From Ornatilinea sp. (lineage in GTDB: Bacteria; Chloroflexota; Anaerolineae; Anaerolineales; Anaerolineaceae), in NCBI GenBank assembly GCA_018433975.1, contig JAHDQE010000020.1:49108-113107 (forward strand): a DNA stretch of 64,000 bases, written 5' to 3'. The position numbers and the translations under genes are program-made. Shown one piece after another: positions 1 through 7,140 of this stretch (position 1 is its first letter; each line of letters starts with the position of its first letter). The notes beneath the pieces are model-generated. The model searched no databases. It was not told where the DNA came from and was given only the letters and a program-made list of their open reading frames with translations.

Positions 1-1
1 G

Positions 2-379
2 TGGCACGTTAACAACGCCCGCTTTCTGACCTATATCGAACAGGCCCGCTTTGCATATCTGGTAGAGCTGGGTTTGTTTGACGGCAAATCCTATCATGAC
101 CTGCCTTTCATTGTGGCGGATATCCATATCGTTTATCTGGCACCGATCACCCTGCTCCAGAACATTCAGGTGGGAATGCGGACTGCCAGGCTCGGCAACA
201 AGAGCGTAAAGTTTGAATACCGCATTGAAGATCAGGACAGCGGGCAGGGCTTGGCTACCGTAGAGAATATCATGGTGGCCTACGATTATCATGCCCTGAA
301 AAGCATCCCCGTTCCGGAAAATGTCCGGAATGCAATTGCCGCCTATGAAGGAATTCCCGCTTTTCCACCTGAAAAGTAA
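2..379 (+). CDS. Acyl-CoA thioesterase, hotdog fold (5' end cut by the window)
   Basis: The gene enters from the left edge, so the start is missing; 125 codons are visible and end in TAA at 377-379. The first visible residues (WHVNNARFLTYIEQAR) match the catalytic region of the 4-hydroxybenzoyl-CoA/YbgC-FadM thioesterase family, where an Asp just upstream (outside the window), the HVNN segment and a YxExAR helix form the active site. These cytoplasmic hotdog enzymes hydrolyse acyl-CoA thioesters. The substrate cannot be read from the sequence. It is followed after 27 nt by a peptidase gene on the same strand, so the two may be co-transcribed. Confidence 0.85.
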   Translation, partial: WHVNNARFLTYIEQARFAYLVELGLFDGKSYHDLPFIVADIHIVYLAPITLLQNIQVGMRTARLGNKSVKFEYRIEDQDSGQGLATVENIMVAYDYHALKSIPVPENVRNAIAAYEGIPAFPPEK

Positions 380-406
380 TTTATCCCCCTGCTAAGAGGC
401 TCACCC

Positions 407-1453
407 ATGCCGCTTCCTCCCATTGATCAAACTTATCTGCTGGACTTCCTGTCCGGATTGCTGAATACCCCCAGCCCCACCGGCTACACCGAGGCGGGGA
501 TTCGCTTCACCGAAAAAGCTCTGGCCCAATTTCCGGAACTTGAGCTGAACCTCAATCGCAAAGGGGGCCTGCTGGTGACCGTTCCGGGGCAAAAATCCGA
601 CCGGATTCGCGGCCTGGCCGCCCACGTGGACACCCTGGGAGCGATGGTCAAGGAAATTAAACCCAACGGGCGGCTCAAGCTGACCCAATTGGGCTGGTAC
701 GCCTGGAACACCATTGAGGGAGAAGGCTGTACCATCTTCGCCGCAAACGGGGAGCAGTACCGCGGCTCAATCCTGATCCACCAGACGGCCATCCATGTGT
801 ACGGTCAGGAGACTGCCGATACAAAACGTGAGGAGAGCAGCATTGAAGTCCGTGTGGATGCCCGCACCTCCGGCGAGGAGGACACCCGTGCCCTCGGCAT
901 CGAGGTCGGCGATTTCGTGGCCCTCGACCCCCGCGTAGAGATCGTCAACGGGTTTGTCCGCTCGCGCCACCTGGACGATAAAGCCTGTGTGGCCTGCATC
1001 GCTGCCGCGCTGAAAGCTCTGCACGATGCCGGGCTGAAACCGGTCCAGACCACCCAGGCCCTGATTACCAACTACGAAGAAGTCGGCCACGGCGCATCCA
1101 GCGGGTTCCCGCAGGACGTCACCGAACTGGTCGCGGTGGATATGGCGGCCATTGGTGACGGGCAGACCTCGGACGAATTTTACACCACAATCTGCGTCAA
1201 AGATTCCGGCGGGCCTTACCATCACGGCCTCAGCCAGCACCTGCGCAAACTGGCGAAGGACAACGGCATCGATTTCAAGGTCGATATCTACCCCCATTAC
1301 GGCTCGGACGGTGGAGCCCTGCTGCGGGCCGGCGCGGATATCGCCGTAGCCCTGATCGGCCCCGGCGTGGATGCCTCACACAGTTACGAGCGCACCCACA
1401 TCGACGCCCTGATAGACACCACCCGGTTGATCCTGGCGTATTTGTTGAACTGA
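407..1453 (+). CDS. M42 family metallo-aminopeptidase
   Basis: 348 residues, the usual length for M42 (FrvX/YsdC/glutamyl aminopeptidase-like) enzymes, which are cytoplasmic two-metal exopeptidases that form large tetrahedral complexes and trim peptides. The expected ligands are visible: H73 and D75 in AAHVD, D190/D191 in HLDDKA, the catalytic pair E224/E225 in NYEEVGHGAS, D245 in AVDM, and a C-terminal His in SHSYERTH. Start ATG 407 follows the sequence aagaggctcaccc, which carries a usable GAGG ribosome site. A strong terminator follows at 1481. Peptide specificity cannot be told. The family assignment is secure. Confidence 0.9.
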   Translation: MPLPPIDQTYLLDFLSGLLNTPSPTGYTEAGIRFTEKALAQFPELELNLNRKGGLLVTVPGQKSDRIRGLAAHVDTLGAMVKEIKPNGRLKLTQLGWYAWNTIEGEGCTIFAANGEQYRGSILIHQTAIHVYGQETADTKREESSIEVRVDARTSGEEDTRALGIEVGDFVALDPRVEIVNGFVRSRHLDDKACVACIAAALKALHDAGLKPVQTTQALITNYEEVGHGASSGFPQDVTELVAVDMAAIGDGQTSDEFYTTICVKDSGGPYHHGLSQHLRKLAKDNGIDFKVDIYPHYGSDGGALLRAGADIAVALIGPGVDASHSYERTHIDALIDTTRLILAYLLN

Positions 1454-1480
1454 GAATCACCCAAAGCCCAACAATCTTAA

Positions 1481-1518
1481 GATCCTCGGTTTTTCAAAAA
1501 AACCGAGGATCTCTTTTG
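1481..1518 (+). terminator. Intrinsic terminator after the M42 peptidase
   Basis: A perfect 14-bp stem (1481-1494 with 1498-1511) with a 3-nt loop, followed by TCTTTTGTTTT. It ends the plus-strand unit before the repeat mosaic. Confidence 0.85.
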
Positions 1519-2100
1519 TTTTATCCTCCCAATATATTTTTTCAAAGCCGTAAAGCCAAAGAATCTCAGCCTCTCTCCCCAGCACCCCGGAAATAATTAC
1601 AAATCAAAAGAATTTCTTAGCGGTCTTTGCGCCTTTGCGTGAGATTTAAGCACCAAACAGCAAAGAATCTCTGCCTACTTCCGGTACCCCTCAGAGATAA
1701 ATACAACAAAAAAGGAATTTCTTTGCGGCCTTTGCGCCTTAGCGTGAGACAAAGAATTTCCTGCAAAACCCGTGATGCCCCTTCAAATGTCATTCTGAGC
1801 GACCAGAGGGAGCGAAGAATCTCTGGGCTCCTCGAAGGCGAATAAACAAAAAAGGAATTCCTTTGCGGGCCTCACCTGTACTTACAGCAGCCGTAGCGGT
1901 AGGTTGAGTTGAGCGGCGCATTACTGATCCGACCCCGGCAAGGATAAAGCGAAACCCAACAAAATAAGCCGGGCATACCTTGTGCGCCTTAGCGTGAGAC
2001 AAAGAATTTCCTGCAAAAATCCTTGATGTCCCTTCAAATGTCATTCTGAGCGACCAGAGGGAGCGAAGAATCTCTGGTTTCCTCGAAGGCGAATAAACAA

Positions 2101-2373
2101 AAAAAAGAATTTTTTTGCGGTCTTTGCGCCTTGGCGTGAGATTTAAACATCCTTCCAAACAGCGAAGGACTTCTGCAGCCCTTACCGACAACCGATTATT
2201 ACACTCCATGGGTTACCCATATATTTCACCCGCTGCCCGGCGAGCCAGAGATCCTTCACTCCGTTCAGGATGACGAATCTAGTACAGCGGTAGGTTGGGT
2301 TGAGCGGCGTGTTGCTGGCCTGACTCCGGCATGGATAAAAGCGAAACCCAACAAGATAAGCCAGGCATACCTT
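2101..2373. repeat. Left copy of a ~270-bp direct duplication
   Basis: The block from the A-rich tail through one B copy, the segment CTTACCGACAACCGATTATT, an element ending in TTCAGGATGACGAAT and a C copy is repeated at 2489-2760 with only scattered differences. The offset is 388 bp. This is a recent segmental duplication inside the mosaic. Confidence 0.85.
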
Positions 2374-2488
2374 ACGCCTTAGCCCGAGACAAAGAATTTC
2401 CTGCAAAACCCGTGATGCCCCTTCAAATGTCATTCTGAGCGACCAGAGGGAGCGAAGAATCTCTGGGCTCCTTGAAGCCGAATAAACA

Positions 2489-2760
2489 AAAAAAAGAATT
2501 TCTTAGCGGTCTTTGCGCCTTGGCGTGAGATTTAAACGTCCTCCCAAACAGCGAAGGACTTCTGCAGCCCTTACCGACAACCGATTATTACACTCCATGG
2601 GCTACCCATATATTTCACCCGCTGCCGGGCGAGCCAGAGATCCTTCACTCCGTTCAGGATGACGAATCGAGTACAGCGGTAGGTTGGGTTGAGCGGCGCG
2701 TTACTGGCCTGACCACGGCAAGGATAAAAGCGAAACCCAACAAAATAAACCGGGCACACT
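2489..2760. repeat. Right copy of the ~270-bp direct duplication
   Basis: Near-identical partner of 2101-2373. Shared landmarks include ACTCCATGGG, ATATATTTCACCCGCTGCC and GATCCTTCACTCCGTTCAGG. Confidence 0.85.
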
Positions 2761-3605
2761 CATCCAGTCATTTTGAAACCGAAAGGCCAAAGAATCTCTG
2801 CCTCTCTCCTAAGCACCCCAAAAATAATTACAGAGCAAAAGAATTTCTTGGCGGTCTTTGCGCCTTAGCGTGAGACAAAGAATTTCCTACAAAAACCCTT
2901 GAGTGTCCCTTCAAATGTCATTCTGAGCGACCAGAGGGAGCGAAGAATCTCTGGTCTCCTCGAAGGCGAATAAACAAAAAAAAGGAATTTCTTTGCCAGC
3001 CTCAGCACTTGCAGCAGCAGTAGGCTGGGTTGAGCAGCGCATTGCTGGTCCAACCCCGGCAAGGGTAAAAGCAAAACCCAACAAAATAAGCCAGGCGCAC
3101 TCATACTGTCATTTTAAAATCGGAAGGCCGAAGAATCTCTGAGTTCCTCGAAAGCGAATAAACAAAAAAAAGAATTTCTTTGCGGTCTTTGCGCCTTGGC
3201 GTGAGATTTAAACGCCATTCCAAACAGCAAAGAATCTCTGCCTCCTTCTGGTACCCCTCAGAGATAAATACACAAAAAAGGAATTTCTTGAAAAAACCCT
3301 TGATGTCCCTTCAAATGTCATTCTGAGCGACCAGAGGGAGCGAAGAATCTCTGGTCTCCTCGAAGGCGAATAAACAAAAAAAGGAATTTCTTTGCGGCCT
3401 CAGCACTTGCAGCAGCAGGTTGGGTTGAGCGGCGCGTTGCTGGTCCAACCCCGGCAGGGATAAAAGCGAAACCCAACAAAGTAAGCCGGGCACACCTTGC
3501 AGTTTTGCGCGATTAAGAAGAAAACCTCCCCTGCGCCAATCAAAGAATCCTGCCCCCCGATTTCTGGTAAAATCAGGCTAAACTGTCCTATCCAGGAGGC
3601 TCCCC

Positions 3606-5075
3606 ATAAACACACTCAACCGCATCCTGTCGTATTTTAAAAATCTGCTGGCCGCCGCGTTCGACCCCAACGCCGAGAAACAGCACCGCTGGCTGGGCTG
3701 GCTGTGGCTGCTCGCGCTGTGGGCCATCGGCGCGTTCCTGTGGGGAAAGTTCCTTAACTGGGGCAGCATCCCCTTCGACTGGCTGGACTGGGCCGAGATC
3801 AACGCCCCCCGCACCGCCTTCCTGAAAGACGCGGTGACCAAAGGCGTGCTGCCCCTCCACATGCCGGATTCCTCCGCATTGCGCGGGGTCACGGACCGCT
3901 TTATGTCCCTCCCCGACGTCCTGCTCTCGCCGCAGATCTTTCTGCTGCGCTTCATGGAAGTCGGCACCTTCTTCCTCGTCGATACCCTCCTCCTGTATAC
4001 CATTGGCATGTTTGGGCTGCTGTGGTTCCGGCGGCGGTTCTCGCTCTCGCTGGTTTCCTTCTCCGCCCTGTTCCTGCTGTTCAACTTCAACGGCCATATC
4101 CTGGCCCATTACAGCGTCGGCCACACCACCTGGGCCGGTTATCTGCTCTTCCCCTGGTTCGCGGTGATGGTTTTCCGTCTGCTGCAGGGTGAAAAAAGCT
4201 GGCGCTGGGTGACCCTGACCGCGCTGGTGCTGTTTTTCATCTACCTGCAGGGCGCTTTCCACCAGTTCATCTGGGGGCTGATGTTCCTGGGATTGCTCGG
4301 ACTGACCTCCTGGGAACGCTTCTGGCCGGCCCTCAAAGCCCTGGTCAGTGCCTGTCTGCTCAGTATGGTGCGCATGCTGCCGCCCACCCTGCTGCTGGGC
4401 CAGTTCGACGATGAATTCCTGGGCGGCTATCCCACCCTGATGGGCATCCTGGACTCGATGGTGCATTTCAAGTATCCGGCAGAAGCCATCGGCATCCGGA
4501 ACATGCTCAGCTCGCTGGCCTGGTGGGAATACGATCTTTATCTTGGACTGGTCGGAGCGGCCTTCCTGCTAGTCTTCGGCATCTATTCCTGGGCAAAAAA
4601 CCGCCGCCCGGAATCCGGGTTCCCCGCGCTGCTCCTGCCGATCAGCATTATGACCCTGCTTTCGGTAGGACGCATCTACCGCCTGGTACGGCTGATCCCG
4701 GTGCCCCTCCTTTCCGGCGAGCGCGCCAGCATCCGCATGATCATCCTCCCGGTGGTCTTCCTGCTGATCCTGGCCGCGATTGAGTTCCAGCGCTGGCTCC
4801 AAAACCGCCAGCCCTCCTGGATCGTCCAGCTCACCGGATTGGGCCTGCTGCTGGTCATGGGGCACGACCTGTGGCAGCATGCCAAGGTCTGGCAGGTCAC
4901 CAACGCGGTTTCGGCCTTCGATGTGGCCCGGGTCGACCTTTCCATCAAAGTGGTCGCCAATCATCCCGACCCGGCCTACTCCACGCTGCTGGGCGTCGGC
5001 GCCGCGGTGACCACGCTCACGCTGCTCGGGCTGATCTGGCTGTGGCGGCGCGAGGGAAAGCACACTGCTGCTTGA
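3606..5075 (+). CDS. Polytopic membrane protein (GT-C / YfhO-like), apparent AUA start
   Basis: 490 residues with about 10-12 hydrophobic segments. The soluble loop after the first segment, an NFNGHILAHYSVGHTTWAGY stretch and the overall shape resemble GT-C glycosyltransferase/YfhO-type proteins of cell-envelope glycan synthesis; I cannot assign a substrate. The first in-frame ATG lies far inside (near 3888) and a GTG at 3834, but coding clearly continues upstream (INTLNRILSYFKNLLAAAFD). An AGGAGG at 3594-3599 sits 6 nt before an ATA codon at 3606, so I place the start there; a CTG at 3627 is the alternative. The stop overlaps the next start (TTGA), indicating translational coupling in a three-gene operon. 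Confidence 0.65.
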   Translation: MNTLNRILSYFKNLLAAAFDPNAEKQHRWLGWLWLLALWAIGAFLWGKFLNWGSIPFDWLDWAEINAPRTAFLKDAVTKGVLPLHMPDSSALRGVTDRFMSLPDVLLSPQIFLLRFMEVGTFFLVDTLLLYTIGMFGLLWFRRRFSLSLVSFSALFLLFNFNGHILAHYSVGHTTWAGYLLFPWFAVMVFRLLQGEKSWRWVTLTALVLFFIYLQGAFHQFIWGLMFLGLLGLTSWERFWPALKALVSACLLSMVRMLPPTLLLGQFDDEFLGGYPTLMGILDSMVHFKYPAEAIGIRNMLSSLAWWEYDLYLGLVGAAFLLVFGIYSWAKNRRPESGFPALLLPISIMTLLSVGRIYRLVRLIPVPLLSGERASIRMIILPVVFLLILAAIEFQRWLQNRQPSWIVQLTGLGLLLVMGHDLWQHAKVWQVTNAVSAFDVARVDLSIKVVANHPDPAYSTLLGVGAAVTTLTLLGLIWLWRREGKHTAA

Positions 5076-5575
5076 ACGACTCCCTTTCTTCCATCCGCGA
5101 GAAAATCTTTCACCCGCTCTCCGTGCTGGGCATTTCGCTGTTTGCCGCCCTGGTTTTTGCCGGCCTGGCAATCCTGCGCTACGACGGAGACCGGCAGTTC
5201 TTTGTGCTGTACTACGTCACCCCAATCGGCGTGCCCTTTGTCGCTTTCCTGCTGGACCGCGCCGAACGCTTCGGGAACAGACGTATCGTTCACTGGCTGA
5301 TCGACCTTCTGGTGGTGGGCTTCAGCCTGGTCCGCGCTTTCTACCCGCTCCCCATCATCTCCGGACATGCCCTGTTTTTGATGTATGCGCTCCTCACCAC
5401 CCACAGTTGGCCGGCACGGATCACGGCCGCCCTGATCTTCCTCCAGGTGATGTACCTGAAGATTTTCGCCTGGCATGATTCCACCCTGATCGGCGGGATG
5501 CTGTTTGGCGTGCTCCTCGGAGAGTTGTTCCGGCTGATCCCCGATAGAAACACCCCCTGGAAAGAAAAACCCTAA
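5072..5575 (+). CDS. Small polytopic membrane protein, unknown function
   Basis: 167 residues starting at a TTG that overlaps the preceding stop (TTGA). There are four to five hydrophobic segments. The pair SGHALFL (about residue 91) and WHDSTLIGGMLFG (about residue 130) is loosely reminiscent of the SGH and HxxxD parts of PAP2 phosphatases. The lysine/arginine motif of that family is not obvious, so I do not assign it. The gene is coupled on both sides: its stop TAA overlaps the ATG of the YdcF-like gene (TAATG). The context suggests a small envelope-lipid or glycan operon. Confidence 0.65.
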   Translation: MNDSLSSIREKIFHPLSVLGISLFAALVFAGLAILRYDGDRQFFVLYYVTPIGVPFVAFLLDRAERFGNRRIVHWLIDLLVVGFSLVRAFYPLPIISGHALFLMYALLTTHSWPARITAALIFLQVMYLKIFAWHDSTLIGGMLFGVLLGELFRLIPDRNTPWKEKP

Positions 5576-6192
5576 TGAGCGCACTGCACTGCAAAAAGCA
5601 CGCCTTATGGAGGTGGATCTGCTGGCTGCTGGCAGCCCTGATCGTGATACAGACCGCTGCGGTGATGGGCAGCATCCAGGCCTTCAGCACGTTAAGTGCC
5701 CCGGTTAAAGCCGATGCAGCGGTCGTGCTGGGCGCTGCGGTCTGGCGGGGCCAGCCCTCTCCGGTCTTTCAGGAGCGCATCAACCACGCCATCCGGCTCT
5801 ATCAGGAAAGGCAGGTCCAATCGATCATCTTTACCGGCGGCATTGGCCTGAGAGACGACCAGGCCGAATCGGAAGTTGCCCGGCAGTATGCCGTCCGGCA
5901 GGGCATCCCCGAAAACGCAATCTACATCGAAACCACTTCCACCACCACCTACGGCAATCTGGCCGAAGCAGCAAAACTGGCCGGGCAGCACGGCGTGTGT
6001 TGTGTGCTGGTGGTCAGCGATCCTCTGCACATGAAGCGGGCAGTTACCATGGCCCGCGATCTGGGTCTGGAAGCATACCCTTCACCCACACCGACTTCCC
6101 GCTATCGAAGTCTGCGCACCCGGCTGGCCTTCCTGATCGATGAAACCCTTGATTATGTCCTCTACCTGCTCCGCGCCGGGTTGCCCCATTAG
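5575..6192 (+). CDS. YdcF/SanA/ElyC-like (DUF218) envelope protein
   Basis: 205 residues with an N-terminal signal-anchor (WICWLLAALIVIQTAAVMG) followed by a DUF218 domain: DAAVVLGAAVWRGQPSPVF, a RINHAIRLYQE helix, IIFTGGIG, ESEVARQYAVRQGIP and TTTYGNLAEA are the hallmark blocks. Members such as SanA and ElyC act at the membrane in envelope integrity and peptidoglycan precursor handling; the biochemical activity is uncertain. The ATG overlaps the previous stop, so translation is coupled to the two upstream membrane genes. The C-terminal LDYVLYLLRAGLPH helix is typical of the SanA subgroup. Confidence 0.85.
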   Translation: MSALHCKKHALWRWICWLLAALIVIQTAAVMGSIQAFSTLSAPVKADAAVVLGAAVWRGQPSPVFQERINHAIRLYQERQVQSIIFTGGIGLRDDQAESEVARQYAVRQGIPENAIYIETTSTTTYGNLAEAAKLAGQHGVCCVLVVSDPLHMKRAVTMARDLGLEAYPSPTPTSRYRSLRTRLAFLIDETLDYVLYLLRAGLPH

Positions 6193-6399
6193 AAACACTG
6201 CAGCAACCTGTAAGCGGTTTAATCTGCCCCAGCGGCAGGTTAGATTCTTATTTCCCGGACAGGCAGCATTCTACAGAAAGATGCCTTCCCCGGAAGCGCA
6301 AACCGCATCTCTATACAGGGATAAAATTCTTCAAAGCTTTGTGGTATGATTGTTCATCGGTAAAAACAGAAAACACTCAAATATAGATAGGTGAATACA

Positions 6400-6594
6400 A
6401 TGGCATATAAATATACAAACTCAAAAGGTGTAACCTACATTCTGCACGGAAAAGACCGTGTAACATCCACGGGGAAGAAAACTACCTTGTATTTCTTTTC
6501 TAAAGAAGAAAAGGATGGCGCGCTGAACGCAGTTCCGGATGGATACCAGGTTTCTGAAACCGCAAATGGTTTGCCGGTATTAAAAAAGAAGTAA
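6400..6594 (+). CDS. Conserved small protein, unknown function
   Basis: 64 residues from ATG 6400, with an AGGTG ribosome site about 8 nt upstream; a GTG at 6391 overlaps that site and is less likely. The pattern YxYxNSKGVTYxLHGK, then TLYFFSKE, then PDGYQVSE and GLPVLKKK belongs to a recurring family of short soluble bacterial proteins of unknown role. There is no signal peptide or membrane helix. It is monocistronic, with a strong terminator right after it, which suggests a well-expressed small gene. Confidence 0.75.
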   Translation: MAYKYTNSKGVTYILHGKDRVTSTGKKTTLYFFSKEEKDGALNAVPDGYQVSETANGLPVLKKK

Positions 6595-6621
6595 TCCGAG
6601 AACCATCAGAGTTAGAAAATG

Positions 6622-6655
6622 AAACGCCATCCTTTGAAGGGATGGCGTTTTTAGT
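6622..6655 (+). terminator. Intrinsic terminator after the small protein gene
   Basis: An 11-bp stem (6622-6632 with 6640-6650), small loop, then TTTTTAGTTCTTT. Confidence 0.85.
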
Positions 6656-7140
6656 TCTTTGAAATTCATATCTTGACACAACGTTGATCAACGATGTTTA
6701 CCAGAACAAGGCCGTCTCTCTGATAAAACCCAATCATTAATAGACCAAAAGTTCTATATTGTGATAGAATTGAGTCCGGATAAACACCTGGAATTAACCA
6801 GAAAATTACCGTTTGGTTCCCCCATCCTTATCTACACCTCTTGTTTTTCAAAAGCCAATCCCTTATAAAGGGACTACCAGACGGATACACGGATGGGAAA
6901 AGTTGAAAATCGCTTATCTCATCCGGATATTAATAAAACTCTTATCGGAATGTTTATATATTTCAAATACAGAAAACCTTGAAGAAGGGTAAACTCTGGT
7001 AGAATCAAAATAAAAACTATTCTTTACGAATAATTTATTGGTAGTACCAAAATTCGGGGGAAGTGCCACCCCGGTTGTTTATCACAGCTCTTTTCTGATT
7101 TTTTGGAAGAGGGTTTCGGCACAACAAGGAGGTATTCACC
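6656..7140 (+). other. Long leader/intergenic region upstream of clpC
   Basis: About 485 bp with no credible gene. It is A+T rich with two promoter-like parts: TTGACA at 6674 without a good -10, and the 6979-7005 element. No recognisable CtsR-type tandem operator was found. An AAGGAGGT ribosome site stands directly before clpC. Confidence 0.5.
6979..7005 (+). promoter_or_regulatory. Possible clpC promoter
   Basis: TTGAAG at 6979-6984 and TAGAAT at 7000-7005 with a short 15-nt spacer. This would give a leader of about 130 nt. Tentative. Confidence 0.35.

Larger units (their letters stand above)
1620..3210. repeat. Repeat family B, about eight copies
   Basis: The motif TCTTTGCGCCTTGGCGTGAG and close variants occur near 1622, 1729, 1983, 2119, 2373, 2509, 2856 and 3186. 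They continue either as ATTTAAAC or as ACAAAGAATTTCCT, so there are two subtypes that alternate along the mosaic. The 1983 and 2373 copies have lost the left part. Confidence 0.85.
1791..3365. repeat. Repeat family A, five copies
   Basis: A roughly 36-bp near-invariant core starting CATTCTGAGCGACCAGAGGG and ending GAATCTCTGG begins at 1791, 2042, 2431, 2919 and 3319. Each copy is preceded by CTTCAAATGT and followed by a CTCCTCGAAGGCGAATAAAC-like tail. Copy spacing is irregular (251, 389, 488 and 400 bp), which rules out a CRISPR array. Confidence 0.9.
1899..3492. repeat. Repeat family C, five copies with inverted ends
   Basis: Copies begin at 1899, 2290, 2679, 3020 and about 3418. Each carries GTTGGGTT (GTTGAGTT in the first copy) near the left end and AACCCAAC about 50-60 bp later, so the element can fold as a long hairpin. 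Between them lies GAGCGGCGC...GGATAAAAGCGA, and AAATAAGCCGGGCA follows. The paired ends resemble a small palindromic (REP/MITE-like) unit. No transposase is nearby to explain it. Confidence 0.8.
1540..3500. repeat. Non-coding mosaic of interspersed repeats (about 2 kb)
   Basis: No convincing gene lies between 1454 and 3605. The stretch is built from at least three short repeat families in a recurring order: (B) a GCGCCTT-type motif, (A) a CATTCTGAGCGACC element, and (C) a GTTGGGTT...AACCCAAC element, joined by A-rich spacers such as AATAAACAAAAAA. Open frames seen here are translations of repeats: the same peptide fragments recur in several of them and none has a ribosome site. Similar short intergenic repeats, often mis-annotated as small proteins, are common in bacterial genomes. 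Repeats this dense usually arise by local duplication. See the separate entries for each family. Confidence 0.85.

Noticed and set aside
1790..3493. Several minus-strand reading frames of 60-139 codons in the repeat mosaic
   Set aside because: They are translations of repeats A-C, with the same peptide pieces recurring in each, no ribosome sites and no family resemblance.
1540..3500. CRISPR array
   Set aside because: Repeats are of several families, spacing varies from about 250 to 490 bp and there are no uniform spacers or cas genes.
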